The translations under genes were made by a program, and so were the position numbers. The notes beneath the pieces are model-generated. The model saw only the letters and a list, made by a program, of their open reading frames with translations. It was not told the DNA's origin and did no database searches. A stretch of DNA of 64,000 bases from Porphyra umbilicalis (lineage: Eukaryota > Rhodophyta > Bangiophyceae > Bangiales > Bangiaceae), in the NCBI GenBank assembly GCA_002049455.2, contig KV919054.1:1-64000 (forward strand), in the 5' to 3' direction. Below are positions 11,610 through 21,851 of this stretch, in pieces. Numbering within the stretch: the stretch's first letter is position 1; each line of letters begins with the position of its first letter.

Positions 11610-13100
11610 GAGGCCCGCTACCCCGCCGGTGGGTGCGGGCCAGACCACCGCGGAGCGCCCCAACGGGCGATCGCGCTTTGGCGGAGCCGCGGGCTGTGTC
11701 CCTCTCGCGGGGGGCCAACCGCCGGCCTTTTGGAGTGGCCGCCACACCGGGTGGGCGGTCTTCACTGTGCATTATCACTCGTCACCCCGCCGGCGGGTGC
11801 TTGTGTGAGGGTGTCACCAATCGCCCATTTGGGCGAGCGGGGCTGGCTTGTGCAGCGGGGTGTGTCCCTTTTTCTGGGGCCGACCGCTGGCATTTACGAG
11901 TCGCCGGCACACCGGGTGGGCCGGCTTGACTTTTCCTTCGAGCTCGTCACCCCGCCGGTGGGTGCGTGCCGAACGCGTCCATACTGCCCGCACGGGCGGT
12001 TGCGCCTTGCTTGCACCGCGGGCTGTGTCCCTTTTGCTGGGGCCGACCGCTGGATGTTGCGAGTCGCCGGCACACCAGGTGGGCCGGCTTGACATATTGT
12101 TTGCAGCTCGTCACCCCGCCGGTGGGTGCGTGCCGAACACGTGCACACCGCCCAGGAGGGCCGTTGCGCGCTATTGTTACCGCGGGCTGTGTCCCATTTT
12201 CGTGGGCCAACCGCTGGCTGCTGCTAGTCGCCGGCACACTAGGTGGGCCGGCCTGACGTGTTTTATCGAGCTCGTCACCCCGCCGGTGGGTGCGCGCCGA
12301 ACTCGTGCACACCTCCCAGGATGGCCGTTGCGCGCTATTTTTACCACAGGCTGTGTCCCTTTTTCGTGGGCCGACCACTGGCTGTTGCTAGTCGCCGGCA
12401 CACTAGGTGGGCCGGCTTGACGTGTTTTATCGAGCTCGTCACCCCGCCGGTGGGTGCGCGCCGAACTCGTGCACACCTCCCAGGAGGGCCGTTGCGCGCT
12501 ATTGTTACCGCGGGCTGTGTCCCTTTTTCGTTGGCCAACCGCTGGCTGCTGCTAGTCGCCGGCACACTAGGTGGGCTGGCTTGACGTGTTTTATCGAGCT
12601 CGTCACCCCGCCGGTGGGTGCGCACCGAGCTCGTGCACACCTCCCAGGAGGGCCGTTGCGCGCTGTTGTTACCGCAGGCTGTGTCACGTTTTCGTGGGCC
12701 AACCGCTGGCTGCTGCTAGTCGCCGGCACACTAGGTGGGCCGGCTTGACGTGTTTTATCGAGCTCGTCACCCCGCCGGTGGGTGCGCGCCGAACTCGTGC
12801 ACACCGCCCAGGAGGGCCGTTGCGCGCTATTTTTACCGCGGGCTGTGTCCCTTTTGCAGGGGCCGACCGCTGGTTTTTTTGAGTCGGCCGCCCCACCGGG
12901 TGGGCGGTCCTCACTGTGGAAGTTCTCCCGTCACCCCGAAGGTGGGTACGAGGCAGTCCGCCGCCGATCGCCCGAACGAGCTGATCGTGCTGTGGTGGCG
13001 TAGGTGACTCTGCCCAATACCCTCGACCAACCACCGACTTTTTTATTGACCGCCACTCTGATTCTACTGCGCTTCTTGGCTCGTCAACTCGTCGGTGGGT
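11610..13100 (+). repeat. ~164-bp tandem repeat array (10 cores) before the JmjC gene
   Basis: The core gtcaccccgccggtgggtgc recurs near 11620 (variant start), 11780, 11945, 12110, 12274, 12438, 12602, 12766, 12930 and 13083, a spacing of 162-165 bp except for the last (153 bp). The units between about 12110 and 12766 are nearly identical; the outer ones have drifted. Each unit also has a gggctgtgtccc block and a gtcgccggcacactaggtgg block. The unit length is not a multiple of three, so the ~100-codon frames in each unit are not genes. The last core ends only a few bases before the JmjC start codon, which points to a promoter/5'UTR or a transposase-binding subterminal role. Confidence 0.9.
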
Positions 13101-13107
13101 GCAGGCT

Positions 13108-16100
13108 ATGGAGGGGGGTGATGCATCAGAGTCTCTCGGGCCGTTGCCGGGCGAGTTATCTCGCAACCAACGTCGTCAGTTGGCACGCGCCCGTCGGCGG
13201 GCGGACGCTATGACTGCGGAAGCGGCCCGCGTGGTTGAAGAAGCCGCTCGGGCCGTCGATGCCGTGGATGCTTTTGAACGAGGGGCGGTGGCGCTGGCTC
13301 GAGAAGCCGATCGTAACGCCCACTCGGCCCCCGCGATTCCTGACGGCAGCATACTTGGAAGCAGACGCGGTGGCGGCCGTGGCCGTCGTCGTGGCCGTGG
13401 CAGCGGGACAGGACGCGGCGGTGGCGACGGCCAGCCGATTCGCCGTGTTGAGCCCTCCCACGTGCCAGACCATGGCAATGGCAGCGGATCGCCGCTCGGC
13501 CCGGTGGCAGACAGTGCCTCCATATCTTTCAGGGGTCTCCAGCTCGCGCGTGGGATGAGTGTACGTGGTCGGCAGGGGGCGACGCAACAGACTACAGCGT
13601 ATGGCCATGGCAGGCGGGTGACCCAGCGCACACATGCTATGGCACGTGGGGCGGTGCATGTGGTCGACGGGGCCCAGTCTGCGCCCGACATGATCGCGGT
13701 CATCAACGATGCGCGGCGTGTATTGGCTGGTCGTGTAGGCGGGCTGACAGCTACGCAGATGCGGATGCTTTTGTCGGCCCCGGAACTCGCCGGGCCGGGT
13801 TACTTGCCCAGCCCCAGCCGGCTGCAAGTTTTGAGCCAGTGCCGTGGCGGCTGTGGCGACGTCGAAGCGATTGATTCGCTATTGGCTTCAGCTGTAAGGA
13901 TCTTACACGAGGACGTCGACGGTGTGCCGAGTTGTGGCGACACTGCGGCAGCAGGCTTCCTCGTCCAGCAAGCCTTGGCGTCCCACGGATGCAAGGGCCA
14001 ATGCTCTGCCGTGGCCCACCGTGCCCCGCCCTCTGTCCACCCTTTCGCGACGCCTGCTGCTCCTGTGCCGGCCCCACGTCCCTCCAACACGCCGATAGCG
14101 CCGCGTGCCAAGGCTGTGGCCGACCTGAGCGCACGTAGACGGCCACTCTTACGCCAAGCCCCACCTCCTCCCAAGCGCTTTCGTCTAAAGGCCAGTCGCG
14201 ATGGCGACCCCCCGTCGACGGCCACTGTCACGACCTTTGCACCCCCGCCGCCGCATGGGCCTCAAGTGCTGCCACGCGCCTCTAGCGCAGGCGTACCCTC
14301 GAGGACACGCTCTGTGCCCGTTTGTCCGGTGCCCTCCGCATCGAGTCTCCCAGTGCCACCACGATTTCTTTTCCCGGTCCGCGCCGAGCGGCACGTACAA
14401 CTGTCGGCAACGGACTTGGCGTCCTTGGAAGAGGGCATGGAAATGTCCAAGCACATGATGGACGGCCTCCTATTGTGGTTCCTCTACTGGGCGAGAAGCA
14501 GCAGTGTTATCGGTGGCCTGCGCGTGCTCTCTGCACTGGACGGCGAGGACGTTAAGGACGCCTCGACGGACGACGTCTTGATCGTGAACAGGGCTGCCAG
14601 CGTCTTGCTCAACCGCCTCGTGTTCAGCGGCGGTACGGTCGTCATGCCGGTTTACAGTGGACGGGGTTGGTCGGGGGTGGTTATTCGAGGCTTAGACAAG
14701 GTTGTGCCGTCGGTTGTTCAGGCCGTGCTCGACGGCGAAGCCGAGCCCGTTCACGGGGCCGCCGTGGTGCTCATCAACACATGCGCGGGGAATGGAGGCG
14801 CGGAGGTTGACTTTGAGGTGTTGAACGGCCTCTTCTGCTCCTTGACCGCAGCCATTTACCAGACCCGCCTGCGCAGCAAGAACTGCATTGGGATGCGAAT
14901 GCGTGTGAATGGATGCTTGAGGACTCGATTGCCGGTGCGCCGTGTGGGGACCCCGGCCGGAGAGATGGCGGACACGGCCGACAACCTGCTGGCGTACTTT
15001 TCTCTTCTCCACTCTGCTGAGCCCGCAGCAGCAGCGTGCCTTTTGCGCGCCGACGATGGCCCGAAATGGCGCAAGGCCCATTCTCCTCGGCGCCTGCGTG
15101 GCCTAATCCGCCGCATTGTTGAAGCGCACCGCCCTGGTGGCAAGGTCTGGCATGAGCAAGAACCAGCCGCGGAGCTTTTGAACGGGTGCGACCTGTCCGA
15201 AGACGAGGCCTTTGACGGCGGGGACTGCATGAAGGACGTAACAGACGACGAAGACGCTGGCGCAGGTGGCAGCGCGCGCGATGGCGGCGGCGATGGCGGC
15301 GGCGGCAGCGATGGCGGCAGCGGTGGCGGCTCCATTCCAGGTCGAGCGGGGGATCGTGGCGCTCGAGGGAGCGAAGACGCAGACAGAGCCGACGGCCGTG
15401 CCCGTGACGAAGAAGATGAGGTTGAGAGCCGAGCTCGACAAGTTTCCGGACGCGAGCACGGCCGACGCCGTGATCGTGGAGATGTTGTTGATGAGTTACA
15501 TGTGCGTGCAGGTCGTAATGCCAATGGCCGTGATGGAGGAGACGGCCGCACTGGCGGCGCCCGTAAAGACGCCGCCGTGCACGGCGATGTCCAAGTCGCC
15601 GCACGCGCCCACGGCCGACGCCGTGATCGTGGAGCTGTTGATGATGTGTTACATGTGCGTGCACGTCGTGATGTCGATGGCCGTGATGGAGGAAACGGCC
15701 GCGTTGACGGCGCCCGTGTCGACGCCGTCGTGCACAGCGATGTCCAAGTCGCCGCACGCGCCCACGGCCGACGCCGTGATCGTGGAGCCGTTGTTGATGA
15801 GTCACATGTGCCTGCAGGCACCCGTGTTGACGCTGCCAGCAGCGCCGGCGACGGCGAACGAGATGTTGCGGCCGTGGAAGGCGATGGACAAGTTGGTGCA
15901 CGCGCGCAGGACCGACGCCGTGCTGGTGGAGTTGTCGTTGATGGCTATCATGTGAAGCGACGTCACGATGCCGACACCCGTGTTGGAGTAGAAGGCCGCG
16001 ATGTCGGAGCCCGTGCTGACGCCGCCATCGACGGCGATGGAGACCTCGCAACACGCACGCACGACCGACGCCGTGATGGTGGAGTTGCTGTTGATGGTGT

Positions 16101-18531
16101 TCATGTGCATCGAGAACAAGACGCCGCCGCCCGTGATGGCGTAGGTGGCGGCGCCGTCGACACCCGTGTCGACGCCGCCGCGCACGGCGATCGACACATT
16201 GTCGCTCGCCCACGCGATCGACGCCATCTTGACGGAGCTGCTGGAGACGCGCGACATGTGGCCACCGACGCTGCAGCTGCCGACGATCGGGACAATGATG
16301 GCGGTAGCGGTTGTGATGTGGGAGGTGGTCAACTTGGGGGTGATTTGTCTCTGTTTAGTGGAGTCTCTGCCTCGCGCCATGACGATCCGTTATCCAGCTT
16401 GGACGCGGAGGACCTCAGGTTTATTTCAGAGGCCCTCTCCTCTACATGCTTCAGAGGCAATTCTGGACGCTCCGGGTCGTCGTACTTACCGTATATCGAG
16501 AGGGCAATGCAGCTCGGGCCTGTGTCCGACAACGCTACGACGAAAAAACACTGCCCAGACCACGTCAAAGGTGCCCCAGAGGTCAGCCGCCGCCGTGAAA
16601 CCACGGCCGAGCGCCGAGAAGGTGCTATCAAGCACGATGTTGATGCTGCCAGAGAAGTACATGCCCCCTCAACCCGTGGCTCACATGCCAATGAGGCGCG
16701 TGGCCCGGCAGCAGCACATCACGACGAAGGGCAGGCGTCTGCCCAGGCGGTGGGGTCCTCGTCACGACATGTCATGCAGTTCCACTCAGCACCTGTTACC
16801 GAATTGACATCGGTTCCTGAATTCGGAATGCACGGTCTGATTCGATCAAAGATTGCGTCGATTCGGACATTTGGTGCTCACGTTTTCCGAGTAGTAGCCC
16901 CCGGGAGGCGTCCTCCGTCCAGTCGCATGCCCAAGCGACATACCGGGGATAAGCTCAGGGTGCGCGTTCAGACCTTCCCACAATACCCGACCATCGTGAG
17001 TGACGCATTCTTTGGCAGGCCTGCGGCCGACTCTAGTGTGAAACGCAAAGAGTTGAGGGCTCAGCTGCCGTCAGAACGGGAAAAACGGTTGTCTGCTACG
17101 GAACTCAACCGAAAGGTCAGCGAGAGCGCAGCTTCCCTTCGAGCCGAGTACAAAGACTTTGGTGTGAAACGCTTCCTCAGCAGTGTGAATGATCCGAGCG
17201 TCACATGGGTGCAACAGGTGACCGCTGCTCGGAACGAGAAGATGGTGATGGGCGGTGAGCCAAGACCAATCGATGTGTACTATCTTTCAGATATGTCACC
17301 TCGAAACGAGGATGGGTGCAGCAGGAGCCTTGGCGACCCTTCCTGTACCGCCATAGCGGCTCCTGTTCCTCCTCGTGAGCGCTTTGAGAATCCACGCACT
17401 CTAAACCACCACACCATGCTCGGTGCCGCGTCTACGTACGAAGGGATCAACACCAACCTGCTTTACGCTGGGACCAGAGGGTCCCACTTCAGCTGGCACG
17501 TGGAGGACAGTCTGCTGCAGTCCTCATCGTACTTGCAGAAGGGCTCAAATAAGTTTTTGTTTTTTATTCCTGCCCCCGAACGTCCGCGAGCCGAGCGCGT
17601 CATGCGAGAACACATGGACCCCGCTGTACTGGCAGCGGCTGGAGGGGATGTATGGGAGGTACTCGCCGTGAAAGCGTGCCTTTGGCCTGCGACTCTGTTT
17701 CTAGCGCATGGCGTTCGCGTGGGGTTCCACACGATGGAGACTGGGGACTTTGTTGTAACGGGGTACGGAGTACTGCACAGTGGTTTCAACGGGGGACCAA
17801 ACATAGCCTCTGCGGTGAACCTGGCATGCACGGGTTGGCTCTCCTATGCGATAGAACATGCCGCACACTGGCGTACGAAGCTCACAATCCACATCCCTTT
17901 CGAAAAGTTGCTGGTGCTTGCCGCTCAGAAGCTAGCCGACGGGGAGTGGTGGTGCGGCGATGCAAAGACCTATGAAGCGTGGGAGCCAGCAGAGTTCCGA
18001 CGAGATGTCGCCGTGATGGTGTCGTACTTAGAAGAGTACCTCAACAGTGTCGTTACCTTCATGGAAGTGGACTCTCAGCCAGGCTGGGGAGGCAAAAAGC
18101 CCACTGCTGTGGCCCTTCGAAGCACATCACGAGCTGTTCAGCGGTTTATCGTCGAAAATGCGATCCAGCCGGAGGGTGAGCCCTTAGTGCTCCCGAACGA
18201 GATTGAGGGAACTGCTACAGGCTACTCTGTTGACGGCGCTTCATGCCCTCACTGTGGTGTGGTCACATGGATTTCTGCGGTTGTCTGCCCGGCGTGCATT
18301 GAGCAGCTCGGTGATGATGCGGTTCCTAACGCGCCACTGTGCTGCTGGCGGTGTGCACCTGTCATGTTCGATGCAGAGCACGATCGGCTCCGCCAGGGTC
18401 TTCCGACTTCTAAGGACCTGGCCGGATGCCATGCTCCTGTGCTGGTGCAGCGGCTGTCCAACAGCAGCGTGTACCTGTTGGTGGACAAGCTGAAGGTGCT
18501 CGGGGGGGGCGGGCGGAAGGGTGCCTCTTGA
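13108..18531 (+). CDS. JmjC dioxygenase fused to dead Ulp1/SENP-like domain
   Basis: Uninterrupted 1807-residue frame. I chose the ATG at 13108, the first ATG after the repeat array; the frame's earlier codon is GTG. N-terminus: Arg/Ala-rich helical segment, then basic and Pro-rich sequence. Residues ~432-635 follow the Ulp1/SENP (C48) pattern, from LSATDLASLEEG through VVMPVYSGRGWSGVVI to the C-terminal LLAYFSLL helix. The expected catalytic His before Trp, the Asp and the Cys are not conserved, so it should be a pseudoprotease. Residues ~780-1080 are 51-residue repeats. Residues ~1440-1580 are a JmjC domain: Fe(II) ligands H1464, E1466 (SWHVED) and H1557 (LHSGFN), and likely 2-oxoglutarate Lys K1482. 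Residues ~1713-1755 form a CPHC...CPAC...CWRC finger, placed like the C5HC2 finger of KDM5/JARID. Family members demethylate histone lysines; substrate unknown here. Convergent with the transposase 245 bp downstream. Confidence 0.85.
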   Translation: MEGGDASESLGPLPGELSRNQRRQLARARRRADAMTAEAARVVEEAARAVDAVDAFERGAVALAREADRNAHSAPAIPDGSILGSRRGGGRGRRRGRGSGTGRGGGDGQPIRRVEPSHVPDHGNGSGSPLGPVADSASISFRGLQLARGMSVRGRQGATQQTTAYGHGRRVTQRTHAMARGAVHVVDGAQSAPDMIAVINDARRVLAGRVGGLTATQMRMLLSAPELAGPGYLPSPSRLQVLSQCRGGCGDVEAIDSLLASAVRILHEDVDGVPSCGDTAAAGFLVQQALASHGCKGQCSAVAHRAPPSVHPFATPAAPVPAPRPSNTPIAPRAKAVADLSARRRPLLRQAPPPPKRFRLKASRDGDPPSTATVTTFAPPPPHGPQVLPRASSAGVPSRTRSVPVCPVPSASSLPVPPRFLFPVRAERHVQLSATDLASLEEGMEMSKHMMDGLLLWFLYWARSSSVIGGLRVLSALDGEDVKDASTDDVLIVNRAASVLLNRLVFSGGTVVMPVYSGRGWSGVVIRGLDKVVPSVVQAVLDGEAEPVHGAAVVLINTCAGNGGAEVDFEVLNGLFCSLTAAIYQTRLRSKNCIGMRMRVNGCLRTRLPVRRVGTPAGEMADTADNLLAYFSLLHSAEPAAAACLLRADDGPKWRKAHSPRRLRGLIRRIVEAHRPGGKVWHEQEPAAELLNGCDLSEDEAFDGGDCMKDVTDDEDAGAGGSARDGGGDGGGGSDGGSGGGSIPGRAGDRGARGSEDADRADGRARDEEDEVESRARQVSGREHGRRRDRGDVVDELHVRAGRNANGRDGGDGRTGGARKDAAVHGDVQVAARAHGRRRDRGAVDDVLHVRARRDVDGRDGGNGRVDGARVDAVVHSDVQVAARAHGRRRDRGAVVDESHVPAGTRVDAASSAGDGERDVAAVEGDGQVGARAQDRRRAGGVVVDGYHVKRRHDADTRVGVEGRDVGARADAAIDGDGDLATRTHDRRRDGGVAVDGVHVHREQDAAARDGVGGGAVDTRVDAAAHGDRHIVARPRDRRHLDGAAGDARHVATDAAAADDRDNDGGSGCDVGGGQLGGDLSLFSGVSASRHDDPLSSLDAEDLRFISEALSSTCFRGNSGRSGSSYLPYIERAMQLGPVSDNATTKKHCPDHVKGAPEVSRRRETTAERREGAIKHDVDAAREVHAPSTRGSHANEARGPAAAHHDEGQASAQAVGSSSRHVMQFHSAPVTELTSVPEFGMHGLIRSKIASIRTFGAHVFRVVAPGRRPPSSRMPKRHTGDKLRVRVQTFPQYPTIVSDAFFGRPAADSSVKRKELRAQLPSEREKRLSATELNRKVSESAASLRAEYKDFGVKRFLSSVNDPSVTWVQQVTAARNEKMVMGGEPRPIDVYYLSDMSPRNEDGCSRSLGDPSCTAIAAPVPPRERFENPRTLNHHTMLGAASTYEGINTNLLYAGTRGSHFSWHVEDSLLQSSSYLQKGSNKFLFFIPAPERPRAERVMREHMDPAVLAAAGGDVWEVLAVKACLWPATLFLAHGVRVGFHTMETGDFVVTGYGVLHSGFNGGPNIASAVNLACTGWLSYAIEHAAHWRTKLTIHIPFEKLLVLAAQKLADGEWWCGDAKTYEAWEPAEFRRDVAVMVSYLEEYLNSVVTFMEVDSQPGWGGKKPTAVALRSTSRAVQRFIVENAIQPEGEPLVLPNEIEGTATGYSVDGASCPHCGVVTWISAVVCPACIEQLGDDAVPNAPLCCWRCAPVMFDAEHDRLRQGLPTSKDLAGCHAPVLVQRLSNSSVYLLVDKLKVLGGGGRKGAS
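15440..16340 (+). repeat. 153-bp coding tandem repeats inside the JmjC gene
   Basis: The marker (g/a)ccgacgccgtg recurs at 15461, 15614, 15767, 15911, 16064 and, diverged, near 16216. Spacing is 153 bp (51 codons) except for one 144-bp unit. Both lengths are multiples of three, so the host frame stays open. In the JmjC frame the repeat is Arg/Asp/His-rich (RRRDRGAVVDE type) and probably disordered. The antisense strand reads as Ser/Thr/Val-rich periodic sequence. Confidence 0.85.
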
Positions 18532-18776
18532 GTAAGACATGTTTCTGGTTACCACTGATTTTCTTTTGTTTGATAGTCTCCGGGTTCTGAGCTCTTACTT
18601 CTGACGTTCCCGGTGGGGCGTGGAGGTTTGTGTGCTTTGTTCATCTACTTTTTCGTGTGATACTGCCTTGACAATATTGCTCGTTTTGCTCGGTGAGGTG
18701 ATACATCCAGAGAACACAATATGCTCTTTCACTCAGCCCCATCCTAGCGCAGCCGCATTGGCAAAAACGCCCCCAG

Positions 18777-21700
18777 TCATCCACTCTTGAAGTGGAAGCC
18801 AGATCTCTTGGTGAACATCACGTTGTGCTGCCCGCAGGGCAGAACGAAGGCAAGTTGTCTCACATGGTCAGCTGGTATCAAAGACAATCCAGCTTCAGTG
18901 TCGATTGTGACTTCAGCGGGCTGTCCCAAGACGCTGAATGCCATCGCTGGTATCTTCCAGGTCTCACAGGCGACATGGAGCTCGCCATCGATTGTTCCAA
19001 TGGACTGCACACGGACAAAGCACAATTCTCTGCTATCCAACAGATCGGAGCCGGCCTCGTGTTCGGGGGTGGCTCCGTTCTCATGCAGAGAAACTGTGGA
19101 CCCTTCTCGGAGGACAGACGGTCGATGCGCTTGCGTTGCTTGACGCCAGAATGCCAGAGTTGCGTTGGGCGCACGACTTCGCCAGAACTCCTCCGTGGAT
19201 CCCAGAACCGTGCGCGCGGCTGTTCGTGGACGCCAGCGCATGTTGGTGGACAGTGATTGTCGTTTGTGAGGACCGAGGCTATGAAAAGTGACAGACTTCA
19301 GTGGCTGGCCTTCTTGACCAAGAAGCCACGAAGCAGGTATCCCATGTGCGCCGGGCATGGAAAGAACCCGTGAGTACTGCTCTGTGTCTCTCCACCTTTG
19401 CATGGAGTACTCAGCGGGGTTCCGACTGTTACTCTGGCTCACCTCCCGCTTCGAATGTTGGTGGAACTTCTCGAAAATGAGCTCACATATCGCTGACCCC
19501 AGCTGCGCAAGTGGGAGGGTGCGATATAACAGTTCCAGTACACGATGTACGGACGGTCTCTCCCAACTTCCGTTAAAGGGTAATAGTCTACGCAGCTCAA
19601 TCATGAGGCTCTCGCCCATAACTTGGAGCTCAGCGACGGTCGGCCGCTCTCTCATGGCCTTCTCCCCGTCCGAAAAGAGTGTTGGCACATAGAACAGTGC
19701 CGTGGAAAACCGTCGCAGGGCCTTGAGACCTCTAAGAGCAGCACGTGCGTGAGGTGACGTGGCCGTGCTGTGCACAAGGTACTGTATGACAGTGGGACCT
19801 ACTGTGATCAGCACTGCATAGTCTGACATTGACAGAGTTGTGCCACCCATTTTTTCTGGCTCGAATGAGGACAGGATCGTGTGTGTCGGAACATGCTTCG
19901 CACTTCGGCGCATTTCCCGCATGAACTTGTCTCGCTGCTCAACTGAGAGCGCCTCGTACGCTTCCATCAGGAGGTGTGAGCCGATGTTGTAGTACAGTAG
20001 ATGTGAAGGAGCAACTATGACGTGCTCGTGTATGTCAAACGTCCCAGGTCCCCGGGCCTCGGCCAGGCGCATCATTAGACTGCCTGTCTTGTCCGTAATG
20101 CCATTCAAGAGGAGTGCGTCCTTCACTGCGTCTGTCGATAGTCCCTGTTTGTTCTTTATGACAGACATGATGAGAGAAGTTCGCTCTTGCGTTCTTGAGT
20201 ACCATGAGTCCTTCACATTGGAAGATACCGTGCTGCTCATCGCTCTCTCCTTCCTTACTGTGAGTGTTTTTGTTTGCACAATGTCGCAGCTTGTGCAGTG
20301 CTCTGTGCCTGGGGCGCCTATTGAGTTGGAGAACTTGGCGGCCATGGGGAAATCAAATACACCGAGGCACAGGTACACCCGAATGACAACACTTTCCTTT
20401 TTGAAGGCGTCATAGACAGCCAAGCCCTCCTTACCTGCTATTATCAAGTCGTCGACGATTTTTTTGAGCAGGGCATCCGGGCTTGCTCCTGGGGGGAGGT
20501 AAAAGAGAGGACAGACAGAATACGCACGATCCTCCAAGCACAGCGATTTGCAACCCCCGTAGTAGCCCTCCAGGCTTCCGCGGCGACGCTTATGCACATT
20601 GAACTCGTCGCCGTACAGCGACACGTACAGCACATATGGGTCCTTCTCGGAAAGGTTGTCTTCGCAGGGCTGAGGCACACGTGACAGCTCTAAGGGGCTG
20701 GTGGCAGTCAAAGCTGACCATGAATCCTTTTCATGCTCGGTGGACTCCCGTACGGCGATAACAAACACGCCACCGGACCGCGTGAAGCGTAGCGTAACAC
20801 GGCGCTCTTCCGTGAAACAGGACGCCCAGCGCTCTGGCGGCATAAACCCGGGGAGCGCCTCAAACAGCGCGAGTGAGTCACCTACCCGCAACGTGCGTTC
20901 AGGAGCATACGTGGACGCCGATATGGTTACGCATCCGTCAGGCGCCATGGAGGTGCTTAACAAGCGGGCCTCGAACACGGTCGCTTCATCAAAAGAGATC
21001 TTGGCGGTGCATCCAATGTCAAAGCTGTGTTCGTCACGGAAGAAGACCCTGTTCACATTAAACCTGGCGGGGTCCCTGGCCGCCACTGTTTGAAAGAACT
21101 CGCCCGGTCGCTCGACAGTGCCCATTCGAGAGTCCCCTTTGTTGTGGAACAGTGCTGCTGTTACAGGATCCGCAAAGTCCCTCTTTGTGTGCTCAGAAAA
21201 CGTAATGTACGACACTTCCACGTTCGGCAGTTTACGCATGGCTTTCCCTTTTCCAACAGGTAGCTGGCGTGTTGTCGTCTCCCGTCGTAGGGGTATTGCA
21301 GACTTCAACATGTGCTCGCGCAGTTTTCGCAAGCGCCACCGCGACGGCCATTTTTCTGTCGGATCAAAGGAGTTTTCTGCCTCTCGCATAATGTCGTACT
21401 GCCTCAGCGTGACGCGCGCTCTGCCGTACAGGTAACCGAAGCACACGAACTCGCGACGTGATACAAAGCCCCCACGATCGCGGTCCCCCTCGAAGGAGAA
21501 TTCCGAGTCATCTTAGGGACACCCGTCACGCTTAGAGTCGGAGGATAGAGCAACGTCCTCATAGTCTCCCACAGAATGCGCTGGTGCCTCCCTGGTGCCT
21601 GAATCATCTGGGGTTTGGTTTGCGACGCTGCTTTCAGGATCCTCCAAGCCGCCAGTACGGGCAGCCGAGCCTGATGACGCTTGCTGCTCTTCCATGTGCA

Positions 21701-21851
21701 ATAGGTTCCCATCATTGAGATGAAAGAAGGCAGCACCTCGCGGGCCACGCCGGCGACGCTTCATGTCTTCTTTTGTGCCGTGGTCGTACACTGCGGAATA
21801 ACACGTTCTGTAAGAGCACGGGCAGTCACCCAAGTTTAGTGGTAGTGACAC
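18777..21851 (-). CDS. Tnp2-type (CACTA-like) DDE transposase
   Basis: Large frame of 889 codons (21446-18777) preceded, in the same frame, by 112 codons (21851-21516). One TAA (21515-21513) separates them, removable only by a small intron or read-through, else a nonsense mutation. The N-terminal part starts with a CPC-x3-C cluster and a basic stretch, as in Tnp2-like proteins. The core has the Tnp2 pattern: LYGDEFN (first Asp), an SLEGYYGG turn, FDFPMAAKFSNSIG (second Asp) followed by a CTSC knuckle, and ELIFEKFHQHSK (likely third acidic residue). It would catalyse cut-and-paste of the element in the nucleus. The upstream part has no ATG at its edge (a stop lies two codons before 21851), so a further 5' exon is likely. 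It faces the JmjC gene tail to tail. CACTA-type terminal inverted repeats were not found by eye. Confidence 0.75.

Noticed and set aside
11610-12950. Series of ~100-codon frames, one per 164-bp unit, on both strands
   Set aside because: They are products of the tandem repeat; the unit is not a multiple of three, so each copy re-creates the same frame. No coding signal.
14774-16213. 479-codon minus-strand frame inside the JmjC gene
   Set aside because: It is the antisense shadow of the 153-bp repeats and a GC-rich linker. Composition is Arg/His-rich with no domain, while the sense frame contains recognisable domains.
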